From Willaertia magna (lineage: Eukaryota; Heterolobosea; Eutetramitea; Acrasida; Naegleriidae): 35,317 nt of DNA. The notes below the pieces were generated by a model that saw only the letters and a list, made by a program, of their open reading frames with translations, ran no database searches and had not been told where the DNA came from. The stretch spans positions 1 to 35,317 of the forward strand of contig CADWAF010000908.1 in assembly GCA_902984215.1 (NCBI GenBank), read 5' to 3'. A program made the translations under genes and the position numbers. The first letter of the stretch is position 1; every line of letters begins with the position of its first letter. Shown here in pieces: positions 18,903 to 28,659 of the stretch.

Positions 18903-20215
18903 TTATGTGGTTGCAAATAAATATGCCCAAAAAAATCCTGGAACACCACAATTGAAAATGGAGAACACATAAAAAGCACAAGTTAAAATACGTTTAAAAT
19001 CTAATAGAACACTTCTTTTTTGTAAATAATTATTAACAGATATTTTTTCATCATTTTCAATAGAATAATCAATCATTCTATTCCACACAACATCCTTATT
19101 TGATATATAAAAATATGTTCCAGCACATACTGAAAAATATAAATAATTAAAATTACTTTAAAACTTACCAGCTGTATCAAATAAAGGTGATTTTACAATA
19201 GCAGAGAAGAATCTTCTTTTGACATAATGATAAAATGGTAAAGCCACAAACATAAATATCCCTATTAACTTATAGCTGCTATTATCTGCTAATTGATCCA
19301 TTATTTTATTTTGTAAAGTTAGATTATTTTCTTTTGAATCTTCAAATTTTTTCATAATCAAATTTCTATCTTTGTTATTGTTTTTTATTTTTTCTAATAA
19401 ATTATAAATAGTTGAAAAATCATTTTTAAATTTTTCCTCTTTTTTATCTAAATCTAAATATTTATATTCAGGTAAATAAAAATAAATTAATTTTAAATCT
19501 AATAATTTTTCTATTGCTCTATAATCTTTAATTGTGTAAGTTTCTCTTATTAAATATTGTAAATAATTATTTTTATTTTGTAAATTATCATGTTCATTTA
19601 ATAAAAAGTTATAAATAAATCTCTTTAACTTTATTGATCCATCTGTAACCATAAATTTAAATAACTTTTCGGATTCATATAAAAGAGTAAACACACGTTC
19701 ATCATCATTTAAAGATAAAATTAAAATATTTCTTAAAAAATTTTCATTAAATAATTCTTTACAATAATTATTTTCTTTAATTAAATCTTTAATAATATTA
19801 ATTTCCTTTTCTAACTCTTGTATCTCTTCATTTGTTAATAAATTAATATTTTCTAAAGTTAATTCTATTTTAAATAAATTTATATTTTTTATTTTCTTAT
19901 TTTTAAAATAATGTGAAAACCATAAATAGACACAAAAAATAGATACAAATAACAAGAAATTTTTCCAGTAAAAATAGAATTGTTTTGTGTTATTATTAAT
20001 AAATTGATCTAAATAATTATCAAAATGTAAATATCTATCTAAATTATAATGTCCCTTTTCTTTATTATAAAAATTTAATTTTTCTTCTTTTTTTAAATTT
20101 ATTTTATTAAAACTAAAATATTTAAGTAATGAACATTTAAAATTGTTTTTTAAAAGTGAAATAAATTGATTTTTCTTTACATTATGATTCCTCAAAAGAA
20201 CGAAAGAAAAATCAT
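18903..20215 (-). CDS. Hypothetical membrane protein, possibly mitochondrial
   Basis: Exon 1 runs from about 20215 to 19169 and exon 2 from 19129 to 18903. They are separated by a 39-nt intron (GTAAGT...TTTCAG) that joins LFDTA to VCAGTYFYISNKD. Exon 1 has no in-frame ATG upstream as given. One extra T on this strand (an A in the plus-strand A5 run 20207-20211) would put the ATG at 20215-20213 in frame, giving MIFSFVLLRNHN. The first 50 residues are basic, hydrophobic and nearly free of acids, like a mitochondrial presequence. Membrane helices are visible in FLLFVSIFCVYLWFSHYF, LIGIFMFVALPFYHYV and near the end in VFSIFNCGVPGFFWAYLF. The middle is a charged helical region of about 200 residues. 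No family is recognised. Confidence 0.65.
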
Positions 20216-21868
20216 TCCGAACAACAAGATTCAAACAATCACTTTAACAACACCACTTTAGAAGATATTTTCCCACAATCTTCCAGAATTTCAATAAACT
20301 ATAATTCCATCCAACTAGCTAACTTGAATGAAAGAATGAATGATATGTTAAAAGATAAAACACAAACAAAACTATTAGATTGGATCTTTTCAATGAGAAA
20401 TCAACACTGTCCTTTACATAGTTATAGTCAATCAAGTAGAAGTATAAATACATTAATAGAAGGTTATTCTAATATAGGTTATAATTCAATTGCTTTTGCT
20501 AGAGGTTCTGGTAGTTTTGATAAAGTTATTTCTATTGAGAATGATAATTTAAGGTTTAATGCTTTAAAAAATAATATTGAGATATTTAAATTAGAAAAGT
20601 ATATTGATTGTTTTTGTGATGATTTTTTACAATGGATTAAAAATAATTATGAAAAGATTGAATATTTTAAATCTATTATTTATTTAGATTTGGTTATTAA
20701 TAATCTTATTTTGGAAAATATTTTTAATTTATTAAATGAAATTTTTGAGAGAAAATGTCCAATGATAGTTTTAAGATTAAAATATGATGGATATAAACTA
20801 TTTTTAGATCAAATTAAAGAGAAAGTTAAATGTAGAGATATAATTATAAATAAATTAATTGAATATAATAAAATTTATTTTACAATCCTTCCAGAAAAAA
20901 CTGAAGTTTTAAATCATTCACAAAATGAAAGTGAATTCCCAACAGTTCAATCAAGAGGACAAATGAACTATATTTGGTATCATTCTCACGGAGATATTAA
21001 ACAAAGATTTATACAAATTTTAACGAAATCAATGTTAAGAAAATGTCATAAACAACAATCTATTGTGAAAGATGAAATTTATGATTTAATGGAAAGAGAA
21101 TCAGATGATAAAATTATTTACGATAAATTATTTGATTTATTTCAAAATAAAATATTTAAATCTAGAGAATATTTAGAGAAAAATCCTGTAAATGTTACGA
21201 AAATGAGTACTGACAGTAGTGTTGATACAACTGGAAGATCTAATAATAGAGTAAATGAAATTATGAAGATTTTACCAACAGATCTAAAAGTTAAATCTTT
21301 TGTTGATATTGGTTGTTCAGAAGGCTCTATTACAGCAGTACTTGGTAAAAGATTAGAATTAGAGAAGGAGAATATTCATGGCTGTGACGTTAGAGATATA
21401 GGAAAGACTTATACACAAGATTTTACATTTTCTTTATTGAATGAAAAGGAAAACAAATTACCTTATGAAGATAGTTCACAATCACTTGTTGTTGCATTAA
21501 TGTCATTACATCATATACATAATGTTGAAGAAACAATTAAAGAGATTTATAGAATTTTAGAACCAAATGGTATTTTAATTATTAGAGAACATGATGCCTC
21601 TCCTAAAGAGTTATCATTAATATTAGATACAATGCATGGATTTTATTCTTTAGTTTGGAGTAATCCAAGAGAAATGCCAAACTTTTGTGAAGAGTATTTT
21701 GCAAAATATTTTACAAAACAAGAATGGACAGAAAAGATTATAAATTGTGGATTTAAAAAGATTTTTGAAGAGGATATAGATGATTTAAATAAGCATCATT
21801 ATAGAAATAATAATGATATTATTAATCCATTTCGTTACTATCATGCATGTTATCGTAAGGAAGAATAA
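20184..21868 (+). CDS. Two-domain SAM-dependent methyltransferase
   Basis: The uninterrupted frame runs from a TAA at about 20163 to 21868, with first in-frame ATG at 20336. Upstream codons back to 20212 also look coding (EQQDSNNHFNN). They connect to an ATG at 20184 if one A is added to the run 20207-20211, giving about 561 residues. The N-terminal domain (NTLIEGYSNIGYNSIAFARG, VISIENDNLRFNALKNNIEI, DCFCDDFLQW) resembles TGS1/cap-guanine-N2-type methyltransferases, but its acidic catalytic signature is poor. The C-terminal domain is a clear class I Methyltransf_11 fold: FVDIGCSEGSITAVLG (SAM site), IHGCDVRD, LPYEDSSQSLVVALMSLHHI, IYRILEPNGILIIREHDA. The IREHD ending with a following F-x-x-x-Y-F-x-x-x-E-W stretch reminds me of methyltransferases in large DNA viruses of protists. 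That is recollection, untested here. The substrate is unknown; RNA capping or modification is one possibility. Confidence 0.75.
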
Positions 21869-22037
21869 ATCCTCTCTATTAATAATACGATAACGTAGCA
21901 TTACACACAAAACACATTGTGCTTAATTGTGACGTGTTAAAATTAAATAACAGCAGGTCATTAAACATCATCATTTATTACCACAATTGATTACACGCAG
22001 CAAACATTCAATTTCTCCTTTTTTGTCCATTTTTATT

Positions 22038-22165
22038 ATGCACCGTAATAACAATTAATGAATAAGCAAAGTACAGTACACAATAACGGACAAAACAGTA
22101 TTGATAGATCAAAAGAACAAAAACCATTGGAAACAATTAAATTATTGTTGTACCTCAAAAAATGA
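22038..22165 (+). promoter_or_regulatory. Two chained upstream ORFs before the syntaxin start
   Basis: uORF1 is 22038-22058 (six codons plus TAA). Its TAA shares the A at 22058 with the ATG of uORF2 (22058-22165, 35 codons plus TGA). The TGA of uORF2 at 22163-22165 overlaps the syntaxin ATG at 22162-22164 as ATGA. Such overlaps permit termination-reinitiation coupling. The arrangement is directly visible; translation of the uORFs is inferred and depends on where transcription starts. Confidence 0.5.
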
Positions 22166-23022
22166 GTAACTGGCTTGAATTACAAACGAATGCAGGCGAC
22201 GTTAAGACGAATATTAATAGTAAGGGGATGATGTCTTCAAGTAATAATAATTTAACGATATCAGCTAGTATTAGTGTAGTTGGTAATACTGCAAGGGAGA
22301 TGGAAGAATTAAGTAATAAAATTTATTCTTTTATGTATACTGTTGGTAGAATTGAAACTTATACTAAGGAATTGGAGAGGAAAAACTCGGAAGGAATTAA
22401 GAATAAATTAAAGTTACAGAGAGAAAAGGCAAAGAAAGAATCAAGATGGTTATTAGAGAAAATTGAAGAAATTAGTGAAAGAAATAAGGATGATAAATCC
22501 TTTCAAAAGATTACTAAACAATTTAAAGAACAATTTGAAAGATTCCAAAAAGTTTCTAGATATTCTATTCATGTAGAGAAATTATATTTAATGAAATTAA
22601 ATAGAAACATTGAAGAAAAAGAACCTATCGTTGATGATAGACATAATGCCTTAGTTACTAAATTTAGGGCAGAACAAGAAGAATTTGAACAAAGATTATT
22701 ACTAGCAGAATATGATCAAAGGGCAATAGAAACTGAAAAGGCAATAGCTGAAGAAAGATTAAACGATCTTAAAGAATTAGAAACTGATATGGATCAATTA
22801 ATGCACACTTATGTTGAAATTAGGGATTTAATCCAAGTTCAAGGGGAATCAATTGATGAAATTGAGAAAAATGTGGAAGAAGCAAGCTTTTTTGTAGAGG
22901 AAGGAGTAGAATATATCAAAACATCTAAGGAAAGTCTGAAACATAGATTATTCTTTATGATTGTATCAATGGTTTTTGTTGCGTTGGCAACTATTGGTGT
23001 TATTGCTTTTATTGTAATATAA
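22162..23022 (+). CDS. Syntaxin, Qa-SNARE
   Basis: A single exon encodes 286 residues. After a Ser/Asn-rich start, helices at about 45-170 look like an Habc-type regulatory bundle (MEELSNKIYSFMYTVGRIET). The SNARE motif lies at about 200-260, with MHTYVEIRDLIQVQGESIDE; the Q of VQGESID is the zero-layer glutamine of the Qa class. A single C-terminal membrane anchor ends the protein (FFMIVSMVFVALATIGVIAF). The layout matches endosomal syntaxins (Pep12/syntaxin 7/12 type), which drive fusion with endosomes or vacuole, although plasma-membrane types cannot be excluded. The start overlaps the stop of an upstream ORF. The gene converges with MCMBP with 24 bases between stops. Confidence 0.88.
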   Translation: MSNWLELQTNAGDVKTNINSKGMMSSSNNNLTISASISVVGNTAREMEELSNKIYSFMYTVGRIETYTKELERKNSEGIKNKLKLQREKAKKESRWLLEKIEEISERNKDDKSFQKITKQFKEQFERFQKVSRYSIHVEKLYLMKLNRNIEEKEPIVDDRHNALVTKFRAEQEEFEQRLLLAEYDQRAIETEKAIAEERLNDLKELETDMDQLMHTYVEIRDLIQVQGESIDEIEKNVEEASFFVEEGVEYIKTSKESLKHRLFFMIVSMVFVALATIGVIAFIVI

Positions 23023-23046
23023 ATTGAATGTATATTAAAATATTAT

Positions 23047-24954
23047 TTATCGTTTATTTCTTTCTGTTTCCAAATTTACAACGTGATTCCAAATATTCAT
23101 ATCAACTTCTTTATCAATATTACCTAAACTTAAATGTAATAATTCTGTTGTGGTTAGCCAATCATGTAAGGTCTTTTCAGTTATAGAGTTATCCTTTAAT
23201 CTTGCATTGACAAATGTTTGTTGGATAGCTTGTTTCACTTCTTCATTAATTTTAATATCATTATCATTATGGGTTACTGTGTAAGCAATATATTCTCTAA
23301 ACATTACTAAATCCTCTTTAGTAAATGTTAGAGATGTATTACTAGTACTTGGTTGTTCTTGAGGTGTTAATTGTACAATACAATTTACATCTCTGTCATG
23401 GAATAAAGTTCTACCTTTTGAACAAATTAATACTGGAATATTTACTTGCATTGTAAAATTATGATATTTATAATCATAATCAATCTTTTGTAAAGCAATC
23501 AACTGAGCTAACGAAGTTAAATTCCTCACTGCCTTTTCACTTAAATTTCCTTCAGTCAATGCATTCTCATTAACAATCAAATGTGTACCAGAACATAATT
23601 GAAAAACACCAGCTTTCAATTTATCCAAATCATAATCCTTAACAGGAACAAAACTTAAATTATCTAAATTCTCATTACTCAAATCTAACACATGAACAGC
23701 TGGAAGGATAGTTTCAAGTACATTATTCACTTGTCTAGCAAAATCAATCTCTTGACAATTCATAATATTTAAAATAAATTTACCAAGTGTAACATCAAAT
23801 TGATAAGATCTAACTCTACTTAATAAATGTAAAAGTAAATATTCAGCAACTAATAAATCATTTTTACAACAATTAATACTTAAATAATTAATTAAATGAT
23901 TACGTATTTGTGGTATAATTGTCTGTGTAGAATTAAATATATTAAATGGAATATAATCAAAAACAGTTCTATAACTTTTATAAAATAATAAATGTAACCT
24001 TGGAACTAAAGACCCTTCTGGAGTAAATGGTGAAAAGAAATCACTTTTTAAATATTTATCATTTAATCATTAATAATTGAATATAAATAATACTTACTCT
24101 TCATCTAACATTCCAGTTGAAGAACCAACTCCAAGTTCAAAATTTACAATTCCAATTAAATCTACAATTTCTGTATTTTTTAAATTTACTTCTTCATCAT
24201 AAATTTTTACAAAACAAGAAGTTCCAGTTTCTCCTTTTAATGGAAAATCTAACATTTCTTCTCTTGTTGGATCTCTACGATTATTATTATTTTCAGATTT
24301 TTGTTGGTTTTTAATTTTCTTTGTAATTTCTTTTTTTTCTGATATTGACAATTGACTTGATGTATTATTTGTTTCTTCTTTAATCACCACTATGTCAAAA
24401 TCTTCTTCTTCTTCGTCATCATCCATTTCTTCATCTTCTTCCTCATCTCCTCTCTTTCTTTTTACTTTATCGTCATCATTGACAAGATTATCATTTAAAG
24501 AAATAGTGTTGTCAACAATAACATTTTGGATTAACTCTTTAGCCCACTTAGTTTCTCCTGGAATTGGAATGCAATAAAATTTATTTCTTTCAAAATAGGT
24601 ATCTTGGTCTTGAGGTTGTTGGAACATTTGCTCATCGTTATCTTTTTGTAATGTTTCTAAAGGGTTATGATCCATAAATAATGAATGAATTGTACATAAT
24701 TCATTATTATTCATATCTTGTACACAACATCTGTATTTAACAATTGTGTTTGGAGTGGAATGGATTGTTAAATTTGGGATTTGAGAAATAAAATTATCTA
24801 AATTTTGTTTAAAATGATTTTGAATTGTGTATGGTAATTGATTTGGTGAAGATTGTTGTTGTTTTATTATTTGTTTAATTGTTTCATATGGTCGTTTTAT
24901 TAATTGTTCAACTTGTTGTGGTGTGTTAGTGACAGCAGAGGAAGAAGACAGCAT
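23047..24954 (-). CDS. MCMBP: MCM-binding protein (MCMBP)
   Basis: Exon 1 is 24954-24098 and exon 2 is 24043-23047. They are separated by a 54-nt intron (GTAAGT...AAAAG) that joins GMLDE to DDFFSPFTPEGSLVP in frame. The total is 617 residues, near the human length. Family landmarks in order: RPYETIKQ near the start, VKYRCCVQDMNNNE, KFYCIPIPGETKWAKE, an acidic Glu/Asp run, DFPLKGETGTSCFVKIYDEE, then in exon 2 NDLLVAEYLLLHLLSRVRS and QLCSGTHLIVNENALTEG. The last is the degenerate AAA-like region typical of MCMBP. MCMBP binds MCM3-7 in the nucleus, helps assemble or unload the replicative helicase and protects nascent MCMs. The acceptor is A-rich rather than pyrimidine-rich, so this junction is slightly uncertain. 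Two E2F-like palindromes precede the start. Confidence 0.87.
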
Positions 24955-24986
24955 ATTTTTTTTAATTATTTAATTTCTTTCCGAAA

Positions 24987-25015
24987 TTTGGCGCGAAAAA
25001 ACTTTTAGCGCTAAA
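24987..25015. promoter_or_regulatory. Pair of E2F-like palindromes upstream of MCMBP
   Basis: TTTGGCGCGAAA lies at 24987-24998 and the exact palindrome TTTAGCGCTAAA at 25004-25015. They are 33 and 50 bases before the MCMBP ATG, within the 259-base region shared with divergent UTP13. The first site matches the E2F consensus TTTSSCGC on both strands. MCMBP is a replication gene, so S-phase control is a natural reading. Binding is not shown by sequence alone. Confidence 0.55.
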
Positions 25016-25213
25016 CAAGAGACCAATAAACAGACAACAACGACACAGACAAAACAAAAAGTTGCAAAAGTTTAAAGAAACTCAACAAACACTAAATTCC
25101 ATTCCTTCAGCGTGCGCAAACAATAACTTGATTTTGTTTAAGTGTTGTGTGAAAAGATTAGTTGAAGTTTTAACAAAATTCAAAAAAATAATTGAATTTT
25201 TGAACAAAAAAAA

Positions 25214-28200
25214 ATGAAAAAGTCCTACCAACAAGAAAATCACGCTCTCTCTAAAGGACAAAACTTTTATAGTTCCTTTCAAGTAAAGAATTTTATTTCA
25301 AAAATATATAAAAATGAAAATATTGAAAGTCAAAATCAATTAATAACATTTTCTAAAAAGTTTAAAAATTTTTATTGTACTTGTGTGGATGAAAAATTAA
25401 ATATTTTAAATTATAAAACAAATGAAATTTTATTAAATAGTTTTAATTTAAATTCAATAATTTATGGTATGGATGTTTCTTCAGATGATAGATTTTTATC
25501 AATTATTACAAAGAATGGTTTACTTTCTATATTCAGTTTAAAAAACTGTAGCATTTTAAAACAATTAAGATTGGGTGGTAATTCACCAATGTTAAATTTA
25601 GAATATTCACCAAATAATTTATTTTTGGCAATTTCTTTTGCAGATGGTAGTTTATCTATTTATAGAAATGATTTAAATAATTTTATTTGTTTAGAAACTT
25701 TTACAAAATTACATAGAACTGGTAATTCACATTTATTAAAATGGTTAAATAATAACTCTTTAATCTCATGCGGAATGGATGGTTGTAAAGTTATCTCTTT
25801 AATTTCTGATAATAAAGAACTAGGAAAGGCACTTATAAATTTTAAGAGGGTTGATGAAAACAATGAAAGGGAACAAGAAGAATTAGAGGATTATTATGAA
25901 AGTGTTACTTTTATACAATCTAGTTCTCTACATAGTGATCGTAATGATATTAGAGAAGCAATTATGTTAGAAAATGGTGAATTTACTTTATTAATTACTT
26001 GTGGATATGCTTCTTTATATATTCATCAAGTTATTTATGAAAGAGAAGGATGGGAGTTAAAATTATTGAAAACAATTCCAATGAAACATTATATTACTAG
26101 TTTATTAAATGTATCCTCTTTCCAAAAGGATGATTTAAATAATTTTGTATTGATTGGTTGTACACCAATGAAAAAGAAGAATAATTTAATGAAGATTGTA
26201 ATACCTTATAAGAAGAAGGCTTTAATGAAGAAAATTAATGGAGAAGATGAAACTGAGGATTGGATTAAGAATATTAAAGATAGTACAATGATGGGTATTG
26301 TTAAGATGTTTTTAGTTAATGAATCAGAGATATTTGCTGTTGCTACAGATTCTAACTTTTTAATTTTAAAGAGAGAAAAGAAAGAAAGTGACGATGAAGA
26401 ATTTCATTATGTTAAAAAGGGACAAAGATTAGGTTTTAATGATGACGTTTTAGATATGGTTTATTTCCCTAATAATTCCATTGAGACAGATAATCATGAA
26501 GATGAAGAAGGTCAAATTGATGATAATAAGATGAAGAAGGGAATTTTAGCGGTAGCAACAAATTCCGAAAATATAATTTTATTTGATATAAACAATGCAA
26601 ATAGTAATCCTATTGCATTATCTGGACATTCCGATATGGTTTTATCTTTAACTAGTGTTCATAGTTCATCTTATAAGAATGCAAATAACGGTGGAAAGAA
26701 AAAGAAAAAGGCTACTGCTTCAGAAGATAATTTAGAAGAAAAAATTAATAATTATTTAGTAAGTGGAAGCAAAGATAAAACTATTAAAGTATGGGACCTT
26801 AAAACTTATGAAAATATTGCTACTGGAACTGGACATTTATCTAGCGTAACAGCATTATGCCTTAGTCATCCAACAAAAGAGAAGAATGCAGAAGATGAGT
26901 ATTTCTTATACTCTGCATCAGATGATGGTGTCGTAAAGAAATGGAATTTCCCTCAAATGAAAGCTTTAGCAATGAATGCAACATGTCACAAGAAAACAAT
27001 TAGTGAAATACAAATTTCTCCTGATAATCAACTACTTGCAACTGCTTGTGCAGATAAAACTTGTAAGATATTAGATTGTTCTACTTTACAAAATGTACAA
27101 TTTGAATTGAAGCACAAACGTGCTGTTTGGTGTTGTAAGTTCTCACCAGTTGAAAAAGTTATTGCTACAGGATGTTCTGATCATCTTATTCGTATATGGA
27201 GTTTAAAATCTGGACAAGTAGTTAAGGTATTACAGGGACATGATCAATCAGTATTAAAATTAAATTTTGTAAATTTTGGTACACAATTATTATCTGCTGA
27301 TGCAAATGGTATTGTTAGATTATGGTTAATTAAAACAGGAGAATGTATGAAAGTATTTAGTGATATACATTTAGATAGAATTTGGTCAATTACAATGATT
27401 GAAGAAAAATCTTCATTAGAATTCCCTCAACAATATCAACAATTATGTTTAAAACGTCAAGAAGAGGAGGTGTCAGGTAAAGAAGATTTAAAAACTAATC
27501 AAATAGTTGGAGTAGATGGTTATCATTGTAAATTAGCTTTCATTACAGGAGGAGAAGATTCTAAGATAAATATTTGGTACGAAAACACAGAAAGTGTAAA
27601 AGAAGAGAAACGTAAAGAGATTAATACAAACGTATTGCAAGATCAAGAATTACACAATTTACAAAAATTAGGTAAATTAAAAGATGCATTAATTAAAGCA
27701 ATACAATTAGATAGACCTAAATTAACATATGAAATTATTGAAAAGATCTTAAAAGAGAAGAATTCAATGAGCACTATTGAAAGCGTTCTTTTAGAAGTTC
27801 CAAAATTAGATATTATACATTTATTCCAATATTGTATTGATTGGAATAGTAATTCTAAATTCTGTCAAATTTCACAAATTATTTTGAACAAAATGTTTGA
27901 TGTATTAGATCCTTCATTTATTGATATTGCTTATGAAAAATCTGTCGATGCTTTAGTGTTATACAGTCAAAAACATTTAAAGAGAATGAAAAATTTACAA
28001 CAAAAGACAAATATTATTGAATATATGTTACAACAAATGAATACTTTATTACCTGATCAAAATGCATTAGCTGTTAATAAGGATGTTAAATTAAATGTTT
28101 TTGAAAAGGTTAATACAGAATTAGAACAAAATGAAAAGAAGAGACCTTTACAAGATGTTGAAGAGGATGGCACAAATGGTACAACTACAACTATTCCAAC

Positions 28201-28321
28201 CATTAAGGTAGTTCAAGTAGTTGGAGATGACGAATTAGATGATGACGATTTTGAAGAAGATGAAGAAATAACAACAACTAAGAAAGAAGAACCTTCTCTA
28301 AAGAAAATCAAATCTCAATAA
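25214..28321 (+). CDS. UTP13: UTP13/TBL3, WD40 subunit of the U3 snoRNP (SSU processome)
   Basis: A single exon encodes 1035 residues; the family is usually about 800-820, the excess being charged insertions. The start follows A8. Two WD40 propellers are seen. The first contains blades such as LEYSPNNLFLAISFADGSLS. The second contains NYLVSGSKDKTIKVWDLKTY, LYSASDDGVVKKWNF, LLATACADKTCKILDC and VIATGCSDHLIRIWSLKSGQ. A C-terminal Utp13 domain follows at about 805-960 (LHNLQKLGKLKDALIKAIQL, HLFQYCIDWNSNSKF). The tail is acidic and Lys-rich, likely nucleolar. UTP13 is part of the UTP-B complex needed for 18S rRNA processing. The promoter region is shared with MCMBP. Confidence 0.88.
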   Translation: MKKSYQQENHALSKGQNFYSSFQVKNFISKIYKNENIESQNQLITFSKKFKNFYCTCVDEKLNILNYKTNEILLNSFNLNSIIYGMDVSSDDRFLSIITKNGLLSIFSLKNCSILKQLRLGGNSPMLNLEYSPNNLFLAISFADGSLSIYRNDLNNFICLETFTKLHRTGNSHLLKWLNNNSLISCGMDGCKVISLISDNKELGKALINFKRVDENNEREQEELEDYYESVTFIQSSSLHSDRNDIREAIMLENGEFTLLITCGYASLYIHQVIYEREGWELKLLKTIPMKHYITSLLNVSSFQKDDLNNFVLIGCTPMKKKNNLMKIVIPYKKKALMKKINGEDETEDWIKNIKDSTMMGIVKMFLVNESEIFAVATDSNFLILKREKKESDDEEFHYVKKGQRLGFNDDVLDMVYFPNNSIETDNHEDEEGQIDDNKMKKGILAVATNSENIILFDINNANSNPIALSGHSDMVLSLTSVHSSSYKNANNGGKKKKKATASEDNLEEKINNYLVSGSKDKTIKVWDLKTYENIATGTGHLSSVTALCLSHPTKEKNAEDEYFLYSASDDGVVKKWNFPQMKALAMNATCHKKTISEIQISPDNQLLATACADKTCKILDCSTLQNVQFELKHKRAVWCCKFSPVEKVIATGCSDHLIRIWSLKSGQVVKVLQGHDQSVLKLNFVNFGTQLLSADANGIVRLWLIKTGECMKVFSDIHLDRIWSITMIEEKSSLEFPQQYQQLCLKRQEEEVSGKEDLKTNQIVGVDGYHCKLAFITGGEDSKINIWYENTESVKEEKRKEINTNVLQDQELHNLQKLGKLKDALIKAIQLDRPKLTYEIIEKILKEKNSMSTIESVLLEVPKLDIIHLFQYCIDWNSNSKFCQISQIILNKMFDVLDPSFIDIAYEKSVDALVLYSQKHLKRMKNLQQKTNIIEYMLQQMNTLLPDQNALAVNKDVKLNVFEKVNTELEQNEKKRPLQDVEEDGTNGTTTTIPTIKVVQVVGDDELDDDDFEEDEEITTTKKEEPSLKKIKSQ

Positions 28322-28659
28322 AATTTACTGTTTCACTTTACAATAAATTTTTTTACTTTAAAAAAAATGAATTTAAATACGGGTGCTATTTTCAGCTTTG
28401 GTTTTTTTTATGGGACATTCAATTATAAATTTTGATATGTGAAATTACTATTAAAATAAAAAAAGAAATTACCTATGCAAATAATTAAATTTATAAGGAA
28501 TTAAACTATAAACCATTTTAATATCTTTTCCATACGAGAAGTATTTCTAAACTCTGCCAATTCCGAGATGTCTCTCAAAAAGTATAAAAAGAAAATTCTA
28601 GAATCAAAGTATTTTTACAAGTCAATTAAAAAAAGAAATTCACAATAATTCACAATAAT
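28322..28659. other. Intergenic stretch with two short plus-strand ORFs
   Basis: An ORF at 28367-28435 (22 residues, hydrophobic/aromatic: NTGAIFSFGFFYGTF) starts after A7, as the real genes here do. A second at 28568-28648 (26 residues, Lys-rich, starting MSLKKYKKK) ends 11 bases before the decarboxylase ATG and would act as an upstream ORF. On the minus strand a short open segment near 28540-28460 (KMVYSLIPYKFNYLH) looks faintly coding, but I could not assemble a gene from it. Confidence 0.3.

Noticed and set aside
20113..20180. A 68-nt GT-AG intron in the minus-strand membrane protein
   Set aside because: The splice sites look fair, but removing it puts a TGA in the upstream frame and discards a presequence-like segment. 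The single-base repair at 20207-20211 explains the start better.
24117..24577. Two plus-strand ORFs opposite MCMBP
   Set aside because: They are shadows of acidic and Gln/Asn-rich coding sequence of MCMBP exon 1; the Ser-rich one mirrors the Glu/Asp run.
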